Assembly: GCA_003344405.1 (NCBI GenBank)
Contig: NOWV01000031.1
Location: forward strand, 434,001 to 498,000
Direction: 5' to 3'
Source: Trichoplax sp. H2
Taxonomy: Eukaryota; Placozoa; Uniplacotomia; Trichoplacea
Length of the DNA stretch: 64,000 nt
Shown piece by piece: positions 12,238 to 24,667 of the stretch (positions are counted from its first letter, which is position 1; the number at the start of each line of letters is the position of its first letter). Under the pieces are notes generated by a model, which searched no databases, had not been told where the DNA came from, and worked only from the letters and a program-made list of their open reading frames with translations. The position numbers and the translations under genes were made by a program.

Positions 12238-15200
12238 TTATTTAGCAATATCTTTTCCAACAAAATTATTTAATTTCTCTCTCATTTCAGCGTTGATTTT
12301 CAATAAGTAATCCATTTGATCAGCCAGTCTTTTCAAACTAAAATAGAATAGCAACGATAATTCAAATCATTGGTTATTGTTCCAAAATAGAATTAATTTA
12401 GCTTGTATATTTAACCCGCGAAGATAGACTAGATTGTTATTTTTTACTTAATACGTAAGTTGACTATATACTACCATTACGATAGAATCTTAAAGATTAG
12501 ATTTTTTGTGTCATTATTACCTTTTTCCTTGATTAGATACAGTTTCTTGCATTTCCAGTGAATTATTCACTGCGGTACAAGAATCTTCAAAATTGGTCTC
12601 ATTTTGGTCGAAATAATTTTGAAACTAAAGAAGATAGAATTTAGAATTTAACCGTATTGGCATTCCTGTTAAATCCTGGCCACAGTGCACACTATATATA
12701 TTAGCATATACAAAATTAATGTCGGCAATTAGCATATTCTTCGCGATTGCCGCCCACATTGCAGTTTCTATCTACCTTCTACTAAAACGTTTATGCATAA
12801 TTCTCTGAAGCGGTAACTAATTAAGTCCTCTATTATCAACTTGTCGAACCCTACATTACCATTAACTGGTGCTACAGTAAATTTTATAATGTACTCGTAT
12901 CTGGAACTCTTAAATGGCAATTATATTTTTTCGATTATTATATAGCTAAATAGTAGGATGAATTGCGATTGCAATGCTTAGTGACAGTAGATTATATCTT
13001 GTAGCGCAAATGCTTCTGTCAATAGACATACGAGGGCAATTCATATTGTGCAGTTCGACTTTCCAGGATTAGGCATGCACAGTATATCTTGTAGACAGAT
13101 ACTGCTAGGTTAACTCGGTAATTTGTCGTTTCAGTTTGTGAGTAAACTGCTGATAATATAAAATTTAGAAACTGCAGGAAAGTACAGCACTTTAGCTTCA
13201 TAGGGCACAACAGGATGCTACTATCATTGCTTTAAGATTATTTAGCGTAAAGGAAAGGTACCTTTAGTCACTGCTAGATTTATAAGATTTAGAAGGGAAG
13301 GGGTAGTTTCCAAATTTTTGTAAGCTAAGATTCGTTTCTGCGTTACTCGGACTACAAAACCGGCCAATGACAATATTAAACTAGCAGGTTAAATATATTG
13401 AAAACTATAATTATTTTATAAGGCAGTTTAAACGATATCAAACTATGTACTACAGACTTATACATAGCCTCACAGTAGCTACAAGCAAAAACCAATACTG
13501 ACTCGAGTGAGTAATCCGAGCTGCTGTTTTTTCTCCTTGCTGATGTATAGCTTTTTTCTTAGCACATAAGGCAGTGTATTTTCGACTTGATCAATGAATT
13601 GAACTTGGATTTTCAGGCGACTAAGAACAGCATTTCTTTCAATTTTATGAATGTCGCCCACGGCTAAACCAACCTACATTGATAACGTAAAATATTCGCT
13701 ACAGTATTCAAAATATTTTTTCCTAAACAACTGTATACATTCGGCTTACCATCAAGTTGATTGCTGCAATAGGCATAACCAATGTGAATGTAATAAGAAA
13801 GATCATCGCGAGAATATTGAAAGGAAATGGTGTTGTTCCTTTATAGACAGTCTCAAAGAAGACCTCGATATAGTCTAATTCTCCGAGCATCATGTCGAAA
13901 ACTTTAAGGAAAGAATACGGTGCGGTACTAAAATAAGTCTATCATGGAGGTCAAAAGAACGAGTTGATTAATCGCATTAAATCAAAATCACTAGAAGCTT
14001 ATTCAGAAAGTTGATTTATTTCTCTTAACCAGGATAACTGTATGTTATAATTTACCTCGTGAGCCAGAATAATATGAAAGCTGAGACCAAACGCAATGAT
14101 AAGAAATGCTAGCACAAATCCGACCTACCGATAATTAAATATTAGATTATAAAATAAACCATTTCACTAAATGTAGAGCACATTTCTGTAGAAGTTATAG
14201 CCTATCCTTAGTAAAAATCAATTTACACTACACTTCTTAGAATCGTTTGTAAATGTACGATCTACATTTAATACGTTACTATACTAACATAAATCAGAAC
14301 TACCAAAAATGAATATATGCAATTTGTATAATTACAATCAATAAAACGTTCAAGACTATGAAATAAGCTATATCACTAATGTAGTGAGCATTTCTATAGA
14401 ACTTTTAGTCTAAGTCCTTAGTACTAATCAATTTATACTACACTACTTAGCATAATTCCATAAATGTATAATCTATACTTGATACTTTATTATTCTAACA
14501 TTAATCCAAACTACCGATAACATGTGTAATTTGCATAGTTACATTTAATGAAATCATCAAGAATATAAAATAAACCATTTTACTAGTGCAGTGCATGTTT
14601 CTATAAACGTTATAGTCTATTNNNNNNNNNNNNNNNNNNNNGATCTACATTTAATACGTTACTATACTAACATAAATCAGAACTACCAAAAATGAATATA
14701 TGCAATTTGTATAATTACAATCAATAAAACTATCAAGACTATGAAATAAGCTATATCACTAATGTAGTGAGCATTTCTATAGAACTTTTAGTCTAAGTCC
14801 TTAGTCCTAATCAATTTATACTACACTACTTAGCATAATTCTATAAATGTATAATCTATACTTGTGTTACGATGCGTAAGCTCGTCCTAATGAAGATTCC
14901 TTTTTAGTTCGTTAGTCGGTTAGATAGTCAACTAGTTTTTTAATTGATATTTAATTGTAAAGACTATAATCTTGGGTGCCAAGATTCCTTCAGTAATAAA
15001 TGATAGTAAATCTCTTACTATCTCGTCTACATCATCTGTGACGCTATAATTATACCATAGTATTCGGTCGTTGGAACTGAATTATTTGGTGATATAGCTA
15101 ATCTCGCCTCTTTAAGTTAGTAAGTGGCGTTCTCCGCAAGGATTGGCGTGTGTAGACTACTTTGTCACTAGTGGTGTGTGACAACTTGATACTTTATTAT

Positions 15201-18200
15201 TCTAACATTAATCCAAACTACCGATAACATGTGTAATTTGCATAGTTACATTTAATGAAATCATCAAGAATATAAAATAAACCATTTTACTAGTGCAGTG
15301 CATGTTTCTATAAACGTTATAGTCTATTCTTAGTACAAAAAAATTCTATTACGCCGTAGCATAAATTATANNNNNNNNNNNNNNNNNNNNACTTGATACT
15401 TTATTATTCTAACATTAATCCAAACTACCGATAACATGTGTAATTTGCATAGTTACATTTAATGAAATCATCAAGAATATAAAATAAACCATTTTACTAG
15501 TGCAGTGCATGTTTCTATAAACGTTATAGTCTATTTTTAGTACAAAAAAAATTCTATTACGCCGTAGCATAAATTATATATGTATTATTTGTATTTAATA
15601 ATGAATTCTACGAAATCTTATTTATATTTTATTTTATTAATACAGTAGAAATACCCAAACATAGAAGTAAACTATCCTTATTGCTCTTTCGCTTCTATAA
15701 TAATTCTTTTCAGCTATCTTATAATATATTATAAAAACGGTCCTTAAGATTCTAACTGGTTAGTTAGATCTGCTAGTTACTCTTTAGGCTCGCTGAATTT
15801 ACTTCTTCTACTTTGCTTATAATATAGCTATAAAATTGCATCTCATGTTAGTTTCGCTAATTACACGACAAGCTTGCACCCTTTACCTATTTTATTTTAC
15901 TATAGTTACTGGACTAGATCTCACTGTTATCAACTCTGCAACCTTATACTGTTTATCTCAAACTCTAGCTCCTAATAAAGACTATTATTTCTCTAATTTA
16001 TCGCCAGTAATTTATTGCTAATACGACATAAGTAAATTCATTTGAAATATCACAATACTGTACTTGATTCATCTGCAGCAGCAATTGCTCTCGGTCGATG
16101 AAGCAGTATCCAGATAATATCGATGCATCATCTATTTAGTAGATTTACCTTAGCAATGGTAAGCAAGACCGATTGAAGCATGGTAACATAGATACCGAAG
16201 GTAGGTAATCTAGTTCGATTAAAATATATCGTTAATATTTCAATCTTGATCGTTATTATTATGATAAAAATACTGCAATAGAACTTTGCTATAATTCTCT
16301 AGGAATATGAAGTTATTATAATTTAAAAGGTGGCAAACACGCATAGCTTCACTTACATTCTGCTATCAATTAATTATTGAGATTTAGCAGTTATAATAAA
16401 AGTAGATTCTACTTTCTAGTTTGGAATACAAAAAATTGACTGCAAATAATATTAATTTAAAATCAGACAAACACTGCTCAATCCCATGCTTATTAAGATG
16501 AATCATGACATTTCCAATACATAAGCAATAACTTTAATGTCCTATCCAGATAGTTCAATATGGCCTACCGTTGAAGATAAACTATTAAATTACACCAGGT
16601 TAGGCAGATATTAATGCTACCCATGGCCCATTCAATGGCGGTAGGCTCAAACCCAGGTTTTACGCAAAACACAATAGCAGAAATATACATAAATAGTTCA
16701 ACGTAATTTGTAGAGGACAGGAAGTAGGAGACTCTCTTTCAAATAAGACATAAAAGTTAATCAGGGTCTGCTTTTCAATATCATTTTATAGCAGCAGAAA
16801 AAATTGGAGATAGGTGTCGGGGATTAAAAAACATCTATACGCTATCAATTATCACATAATCAGCAATTTTTCTAATTCCGTTTTCTTTAGCACAAAAGCT
16901 TATAGCTAAAATTATAAGCAATAAATTAAGTTTCAAAAATACCAGGCGCAAAATTTGGAGAACTTCTGTCATCAAATTAACCATAGCAAAAATAAGGATA
17001 ACCACTTGAGCAATAAAGAGATCTGGCCTTGAAGACTAAAATAGTGATCCAAGATGATTTGGTTAGCTACTGTTAATAATGCAATCCATTCTATATTAAT
17101 TACGCAAATAAATCGATTCTGCTGAAGGCTAAATATCATTGAATATCAATCTAAATGTTGCCTAAAGAATGGACTTACAAAAGTGAAATAAAATGATTTT
17201 TGCGATTTATTTCCGATATTATACTCATAAGGAAAGAGACCAGATAGGTTATGTTCCAATTGACCGGTAGTAGCAATATTACTGAATGGACGCAAAGCGA
17301 CAATATAATAGGTTAGAGCACCCAAAAATAAAAGGTAAAGAATCAGATTGCTAAAATAAAGTGGAACACCAAATGTACGCCTACAGATTTGGATAGAAAA
17401 AAATATTAATAAATCATAAGAAGGCCAGTTCTACGTAAAGATAAAAATTAGAAAAATATCATTCTTAACATATTCGAACTAATTTGTAAAGTTTATCCAT
17501 GAGTCAAACATGAAGACGCAACAGAACAATATCATCTAACTTTACTAAAGCGCTACAGTATGAAAGTGCGATAAGGAATGCCACAGCCACTACAAACCAT
17601 TTAGCATCAAGTAAAGCCTGAGACAATTCATGCAGCAGTAATCCTGTTCTTTTATGTTCAATCATATTCTATTTATCAATAATTGTAAATGAACGTGAGC
17701 TTAAATTAAATGGAAGATTCTAACATCTAAATACCTAATCAACTCCCTTTAAAGTCTCTTAAACAAAATCAGATTTAACCACACTCTTACCATTAATATA
17801 TTACAACGACAATTTTTTGAGAAGCTCTTTCTTAAACGCATTTCTACTAAAGGTCCTGGATCTAATAATGAGTAATCGTAAATAATCTAGAAAAATGAGA
17901 AAAGAAATTACGGAGACATTTAATTTGATACTTAGATCATTTATTGGCTCCAGATGAATCCTCACTTCTCTTCAATTATTGAAAATCGATATAGAATCTT
18001 TATCTATGATTTGGCTAATTTTGTAGCTACAAATCAATTTAGCAATGACGAGTATCACCGTCAGATTAATTCTTTTATAGCTTTTATGATCGTATTATCA
18101 TTCATTCATAAATTTAGATGGCAAAAATTATAAGCGAGAAGTACTTGTTGTCTATGAAACTTCTTGCCACAATATCGAACTACGCTAATCCCATCGGAAT

Positions 18201-21200
18201 ATATACGTATCGCTTTTTATTCTAAAAATCGAATTGGGTAATGTACTAACTCTAAGCTAATGTATTAACCTCACAGCATTATGTATAACACAGTAAAATA
18301 TCGTCGTCGCTACGATAGTTTAGTAATTTTATTTATAAAATTAATTTAGTAGTATAAATTCGCAATCTGTGGATAAGATTTCGGGTCTATGTATATATGT
18401 TACGGCCAAAACCCGAAGTCCGGCCAATACGCGTAATGGCCGGTCATTACGCGTATTGGCCGGAATTTTCGGCCATTACGCATAATGCCCCGGGCATTGT
18501 GCGTAATGGCCGGGCAGTATGCATAATGGCCAATTCAGCCTGGGCATTACTGTATCCGTAATGGCCAAATAATACCGGGCATTACGCGTAATGGCCATCA
18601 CAGCTTGGGCTGTATGCTTAACGATATTTATCTTATATATAATCTTTTACATAGATTTGTCAATATGTGGACAAAATATAAAGATTTTACTAACCTATAT
18701 ATATATAACAAATATTAAAATGTTCAAACCGTTTTATCGATATTTCCCGTTGTACTCCTCGCAATAGACAAGTCCATGACAACCTATCACAAAGACCAAG
18801 GCAAAGATGAAATCGATCATAGAAAGGCCTTAAATTGCCAATAATAATGTAATGCACCTAAATGACAAAAACTTCACCTTTGCAACTGTAGGCAGTTTCT
18901 CAATCAAATTTTGCATGACAGAAAATCCTTTATCGTCAAATCGATTTAAAATCTCTCCGCTCCTAATTAGATAGACCGATAACAGCATTAAACATTAGAA
19001 ATATGAAAGAAAATCAATAAGATTTACTTTGCTCACTAATCATATGACAATTTATCTATCATTCTATGAATTTGATTGATATAGAATTACATTACCTCTT
19101 GTGCTTAACAATTAATAGTGCAGCATCTTCGCATCCACCTTCTATTGCAAGATCTAAACAGGTTTTGTCGTTAAGATTACGTAGCGTAATGTCGCTACCA
19201 CTTTCAAGTAACAATTTAACAACAGCACTTGATCCTTGACTGACTGCTAAATGTAGAGGTGTTTCCTAAGTCGAACCGATATAAAAGGAAATTTATTTAT
19301 TATTGATTGATAAAACAAAGTAACTGATTCAACAACTGTACAATAGTTGTATCCTTGCAATACTAATTAAGATGAAAGATATCGAAGAATAAGCCTGTTT
19401 GCAATATGTAACGTGAAAAATAAAATATTACATATCACAAATATGATATTACAGCTAAATAATCTTCGACGGTAGATAGTATTACCAATCTAGAATTGAT
19501 TCGATTAACATCAGCTCCATTTTTCAGTAGCAATTTTCCTACTTGAGTAAAACACTTTGATGCAGCGTATTCTAAAGGTGTCATATAACTGCCATCTCTG
19601 CAAAGAATTACCATCCAAATTATAGTAAGGTTGGCATCGTAGATAATAGCTAATATACCATGATTTACATGTCACAATGTTACCTTACTGGCTTACTGTT
19701 AGGATATTTTAATAGTACAGTAGCAGCTAATATGAAAAATATCCATATTTGTAGTGCTAGATAAGATAAGTAATGTCTTAACGTGGATATTATTTGCAAT
19801 ACCTTATTACATATTTGATATTGATTATAATAGTGTGTAGATAGTAGTACGATGATTCCAGTTCTAGCTAATGATAGTTGAACTAGATAACACACATGCT
19901 TAGATTAAGATTAAGTGTGAGTAAAAGATTAAAAAATATGTACTGATAGAATAGCTACCAGTATGTAAGGAATATCTCAGTTAGAAATGTCTCTCCTAGT
20001 AAGGTATAAAAATAATACTGTCATTGTTTACAAATAAGATGATTCCTATATAAAAGGGAATATTTGAGAATGCGTTTTGAAAAAGTTGCGGAGATGTCAA
20101 TGATTGCCGATGCTAATAAAAGTTCTATTTTTACGTTTATAGTACTTTACTGTGCATGTTCAACGGTTAGTAAAATGGTGTTTAAGCTAGTACAGTAGTT
20201 ATTGATATTTATTTATAGACTTTTACTGTGCGTTCCCTCGTCGTAGCGTTTTAAATTGTGACACTGCGCGTACGATATTTCAGTAATGCAAAAACTATAC
20301 CACCTACTACTATCTAACAACTATAATCCTAACGCAATTAATAAATCATTTAACTTGCTCACCTTTTCTCCACATTTGCACCATATTTTAAGAGCAATGC
20401 GGTGACATCTATTGAATTATTTATAACAGCAAAATGTAACGGAGTTCTTGATTTTTCTCCCAAGTAATTAACAGACGATAGGGAAGCCTCACATAAATAT
20501 TGAACAATAAGTACATTGCCTTTTCTGTGAAAATAAAAGAGATTAATTCATAATTTTTTCTAATATTAGACTTAGTACTAAGATAGAATTTTGAATTTAG
20601 TGTATAGTATCATTTCTGTATAATAGAAGTAATATCTATCGCATAACATACGGTAATTCGATATACTCTGGAGAACGTCCAAGGGTTAATTATTATATAT
20701 GATTAATTAAAATCATTTTTTACTACGCAATACATTCCTATAGTAATTTAAAGAATATTTACTGCGGTAGTCGCTAAATATGATTAGTTTTACCATTAGT
20801 TTACCTCTATTCGATATCATAATATGATTATTACATTGAAACGATAAAGTAAACTTCTAAACTGATATTGCGAATAATCCTAGGTATAATACTCTATATC
20901 TATACTAGTGAAGATTGCATGTTGTACCAGATAATATATACACCCGAGAATTAGCTCTAGTAATGCCCTACTCAGGATGGTGTTGAGTTAAATTTGGGGG
21001 AATTATGCCAATTTTAAACTATTAAATCAACCAGGAGTAGCCATTCGAACTTACATACAAGCCAGATGAAGGGGTATATTATCATCATCATCTCGACAAT
21101 CCACAATTGCACCATTATTGACTAATGTCTTAGCAATCTAATAAAGTAAATATACGCGTATATTTGCAGTGAGTCTATCGAGAGTTTGTAATTCGGATTT

Positions 21201-24200
21201 CTAATATTACAAAGCTATAGATTTCATTTCAGATATGTTTATCAGATAATAAAAGTTTGATAACCTCATGACTTCCACTCTCAACTGCATAATGCAAAGG
21301 TGTCTTTTCAAAACTATCTGCTGAATTTATAAATTTACCGGCAGATATCTACAAATTTATAAGATAAATTGTTTAACTTATAAATATGTTAGGTGAAAAT
21401 GATACGATCACTTAATCCTTTAGCAAATTGTTCCAAAATTCAGTAGGAAATATATTGATTTATAAACTTACTTGTATTAAATGTTGAATTAATTGAAAGT
21501 GACCATTTTGAACTGCAAGATGGAGACAAGTTCGCTGTATATCATCCACAGAAGAAATATTAGCATTATGTTGGAGTAAATAGTCAGCTACTGCGATATG
21601 GCCTTTTGCTGCAGCGAGCATTAATGGTGTCTTCTTAGTATGATCGACAGAATCAATATCAGAACCCTTTAAAAGTATAAGAAAGGTCACAGTTGATTTG
21701 AAGGAATTATGTTGGATAAGCTATGTTAATGGCCATTCTGCATCTAAATATAGAACGATAAGTAAACTAATCCCTTTTCTTGAATTAAATTAAACGGAAA
21801 ATATTTGTATATTGGCGTACAATCACATTTATATAAGCACAGATGTTTGCTTAAACAGTCATTTGTAACGTTTATATAATACCCAATATTTTTAAAATTT
21901 ACAATCAGTATCTTAAAATATCGTAAAGCAAAGTTTTTTATTCTCGTTTGTAGTAAATATTTTCAGATCAAATGCAATACTAGCTGCTTTCATGAAGAAA
22001 GGCTAAACTGATTATGTGTTACTTACTGAACTTTTAAGTAATTCCATAATAGTCAGATGGCCATATAAACTAGCTAGAAAGAATGGCGTTCGATACTGAT
22101 AATTTCGGATCTTTATTGAAGCCCCTTTATCAACTAGCAATTTCGTAGCCTCATAGTAGCCATTAGCTGCTGTAAAATGCAAGGCGGTCCATCCATCGTT
22201 CTATAATATTATGCCATGATATTAATAAGAACGGTGTTATTGCGGCATCAGGACTCAAATATTGGATAAACCAATATTGGACAGAATAGCAGAATAGTTC
22301 ATAAAGTAATAGGAAGGAAATATTTCATTTTATCAGTTCTCATACTTGTATAGAGTTAATCTTGGTTCCATTCTCTATGCAAATTTTCATAGCCTAGCAT
22401 ACAAACAGAACGTAGAGATCGGTGAATGAATTCGTGAAGTATTCTCTCATTCTCTCATTCTCAGACGATGTACAGTGTAGAGCAGATACGTAACAGATAT
22501 ATATCATACATTTTAAGCAATATTGATCATCAAATAATTTAATATAGAGTGGGTAAATATCAGATTTTGTAATCTCTTTTTTTAGGTACGAGTATCGGCT
22601 TTCCTGCTGTCACCTTAATATGACCACCTTGGGCCGCTCGATGAAATGGTAATTGTTTTTCATTATCTTTGCAGTTAAGAAGATCAGTAGCAGATAATCC
22701 ATAGCTAGATGAAAATTCCAAGAAAAATTGAATAATTTGAACGTGGCCTTTGGATGCCGCACTATGGATTGGGGTACTGCCATCAATTGCAGAGGCTAGC
22801 AAGTTACTTTTATGCTTCAGCTGTAAGAACGAATAGCATAATATCAATATTTACTTGATTAGCTTTGTGCTACAGCAAGAGAGTACAATTTACAGTATAT
22901 AACTAAATCAATACGAGGAATACTGCTATTTAAATTTAAATTTATGCTTTTTCATTACTAATTCATTTCACTAGCATCACGGTATATACGACTAAATTCA
23001 AATAGAAATCTGAACTGCTATGTTGAATGAAAATGAGTTATTTATCAATGCTATGATCAAGTTAAATAACTTACAAGATATTGACAGACTTCGAGTCTTC
23101 CTCTCGTAGCCGCTCGATGTAATGCAGTATTCAAATCATCATCCACAGCGTTGATATCGATTAAGTTGTACTCAGCTATGTACTAGTGTCAATTACATAG
23201 TTTAGGCAAATATGATCAATCTTTCAATATTTCAGAAACGATTCGTCATGATATCAAAATTAAATTATTTAAAATGCAGCCGCGATGGAAATAGTAATGG
23301 TACAAGTACGAGTAAATAACCTTTCGTCAAACTCGGAACTGAATTATTACTGACATTACAAATCTTTAAATGACCTAATTTGCTAGCTTCATGAAGCAGA
23401 GTATCACCTTGATCATCGACTAATTTAGATTCAGCACCAGCCTCATGCAAGATTTTAAAACTAGCTAAGCTGTTATGTTTAGCAGCCGTAAATAATGGGG
23501 TATTGCCATCATAGCCACGAATGTTTACATCTAGTGGCAACACAACACAAATACAAAGTGATCTTCTTCATTTACAAAGACTGCACAGCTTAGAAATTGA
23601 AACTATCCCACACGAAATCCTAATATATTTAATCGTTATTCCTACTCATCTAACAGTTTATACGTATGAACCGTAGGGGATTTAGATTAAAGAGAATAGG
23701 ATAAAGTAAACTTATATACCTGCACCGTAAGAGATTAATGTTTCGACTAAATCGGTCCGATTACCCCGCACTGCATAATGCAAAGGAGCCATCTGATGTT
23801 CGTCTAGATTATTGCAAGCAATTTTTTCATCTTGATGCGAAGTGAAATAAGTTTCTACTGATGCGACATTACCAAGCTTTGCTGCCTAAACATAGCAATA
23901 TCATTCCTTCATTAGGAATAAAATGTAACCTATATTGACGACAGCTGGTAAAAATTGAAATAATATATTGGAAACGAAATTACGATGTTTATAAGCACAT
24001 TGTAAGGCTTTGATTTATACTGACTACTAAATAGTATACACCAAGTTTATCCGAACTGAGTTGCAATACTACTGGTACGCTTAGATAAATGATCATTTAT
24101 ACTAGTGTGTACTTACCCAAAAGAGATCTTTTAAACATTCTGATTTTGAGTGCTTTTTGCTATCAGCTTGATTCTAAGCAATACATTATAAAAAAGAAGT

Positions 24201-24667
24201 TGCTCTAAAAGAAAATTTATATTGTTCAAACCATTCTTAACATTTATACTTATTAGATACGATACTATTGGCAAAACACACTCATTTTGATGGTCCTATT
24301 TTTCTATAAAAGGACCAATTCTATTCAACGTTAAGCTACCATTGTACTCAGCTAAACAAGATTTTCGCCTCATTTAATAGCAGTTTTATATTACAAATCT
24401 CGTCATCGCTAATTTCATAATTTAAAGCTAACGAGAAAGTATAACTCAAGTTATAATTTTTTGCACGTCTACAGTAGTACTTCTGCATAGGTAATTTCTT
24501 TAGTGTGCTTATAATGTACGTATTCAAGTAAAACATTTTTGACGACATTAATGGTGCAAAAAAAATAGCCCTAATTACGACTGATTAATTTTAATATATT
24601 TTACCATATCTTTCATATCACTCTCAAGAGGCCGATGAACAGTTGACGGTTTGTCAAGCCTAAGCAG
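12238..24667 (-). CDS. TRPA1: TRPA1-like ankyrin-repeat cation channel, copy B (possible start-codon loss)
   Basis: Twenty-seven exons encode about 1088 residues: roughly 16 ankyrin repeats, linker, six membrane segments, pore, TRPA1-type post-S6 segment and a coiled-coil tail. Splice sites and phases agree with copy C throughout, and I saw no internal stop in the exons. At the codon where A and C have ATG, B has CTG (24665-24667). The first in-frame ATGs are codons 18 and 21 of that exon (24614-24616 and 24605-24607), which would drop about 17 residues outside the ankyrin domain. Pore sequence is FDMMLGELDY. B also carries the largest introns of the array, swollen by a tandem repeat, two LTR-like elements and a palindrome cluster. 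A minus-strand AATAAA lies at 11994-11999. It is probably functional with an alternative start; it could instead be an early pseudogene. Confidence 0.9.
14107..14621. repeat. ~208-bp tandem repeat, about 2.5 units, in copy B intron
   Basis: The marker AACTACC recurs about 208 bp apart (near 14303 and 14511), and each unit then runs through AAATAA(A/G)C(C/T)AT and AGTCTA(A/T) landmarks. The units are diverged from each other, so the array is old. It sits in the intron between the S4-S5-linker and S5 exons (14125-16148), which is about 160 bp in copy C. Confidence 0.8.
14622..14641. other. Assembly gap (20 N)
   Basis: Twenty unknown bases. The sequence to the right restarts as a near-identical copy of sequence already present from about 14259, so the gap joins alleles or an unresolved tandem array. 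Confidence 0.98.
14642..15370. repeat. Second copy of the intron repeat, interrupted by an LTR-like insertion
   Basis: Apart from the insertion at 14865-15183 this block repeats 14259-14621 with only a few base differences. It is probably the other haplotype, or a very recent duplication, of the same array. Confidence 0.8.
14865..15183. mobile_element. LTR-like element (solo LTR candidate), 319 bp, with 5-bp target duplication
   Basis: Starts TGTTACGATG and ends GTGTGTGACA, so it has the TG...CA ends usual for long terminal repeats. It is flanked on both sides by ACTTG (14860-14864 and 15184-15188). The neighbouring copy of the host repeat (about 14477-14490) contains the same site uninterrupted, with a single ACTTG. 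That empty site fixes the boundaries. No internal coding region is present, so a solo LTR or a short non-autonomous element are both possible. Confidence 0.85.
15371..15390. other. Assembly gap (20 N)
   Basis: Twenty unknown bases. The sequence right of it (15391-15580) repeats 15184-15370 almost base for base. Confidence 0.98.
15391..15580. repeat. Near-identical copy of 15184-15370
   Basis: Begins ACTTGATACT like the right flank of the LTR-like element and differs from it by a single substitution and one A in a homopolymer. Most likely a second allele retained by the assembler. The rest of the intron, 15581-16148, is unique AT-rich DNA in which I see nothing. Confidence 0.8.
18422..18596. 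repeat. Cluster of seven 20-bp palindromes
   Basis: Seven copies of a near-palindrome with consensus GGSCATTACGCGTAATGGCC lie at 18422-18441, 18442-18461, 18471-18490, 18092+400 i.e. 18492-18511, 18512-18531, 18542-18566 (centre expanded by five bases) and 18577-18596. Several abut directly; others have 1-11 bp linkers. The block is GC-rich and CpG-containing within an AT-rich intron of copy B (17887-18729). It could fold into serial hairpins as DNA or pre-mRNA. No corresponding block was found in the same intron of copies A, C or D. Confidence 0.9.
19096..24667 (-). other. Copy B: N-terminus and ankyrin-repeat exons 1-14
   Basis: Exons: 24605-24667 (start uncertain), 24117-24173, 23720-23885, 23355-23530, 23075-23182, 22614-22820, 22346-22393, 22027-22200, 21472-21666, 21265-21348, 21055-21137, 20363-20524, 19486-19597 and 19096-19265. 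Lengths match copies A, C and D exactly for exons 2-14. Exon 4 uses the donor GTCAGT and exon 6 the weak donor GTGACA. The intron between exons 13 and 12 (19598-20362, 765 bp) is about 600 bp longer than in A and C because of an inserted element. Confidence 0.92.
19670..20263. mobile_element. ~590-bp dispersed element in copy B intron
   Basis: Reads TGTTAC (19678) to TTGTGACA (20263) and aligns along its whole length with the reverse complement of 26823-27372. The left side also carries TGTCACAA (19670-19677), an inverted match to the right end. Its presence explains the extra ~600 bp of this intron relative to copies A and C. No clean target duplication is visible, so the flanks have decayed or the left end has rearranged. 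It lies antisense to the gene. No coding capacity. Confidence 0.8.

Larger units (their letters stand above)
12238..18962 (-). other. Copy B: linker, transmembrane, pore and coiled-coil exons 15-27
   Basis: Exons: 18878-18962, 18730-18783, 17791-17886, 17598-17668, 17179-17380 (S1), 16943-17035 (S2), 16569-16735 (S3-S4), 16149-16209 (S4-S5 linker), 14056-14124 (S5), 13750-13938 (pore helix, filter, S6), 13503-13673 (VGLAVGDI segment), 12521-12624 and 12238-12337 (coiled coil, ending DIAK and stop). The S1-S2 loop has sequons NLS and NKS. The C-terminal repeat of hydrophobics (LADQMDYLLKINAEMREKL) fits the intracellular coiled coil that joins TRPA1 tetramers. The 878-bp intron at 12625-13502 shows no other gene. 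Confidence 0.9.

Noticed and set aside
14865-15183. DNA transposon (MITE) as an alternative to an LTR
   Set aside because: Only about six bases at the ends are inverted (TGTTAC against GTGACA), while TG...CA ends and a 5-bp target duplication fit an LTR better; not fully excluded.
15836-16021. 61-codon plus-strand reading frame
   Set aside because: Lies wholly in a copy B intron, is hydrophobic by AT-rich composition, and has no counterpart in the other copies.
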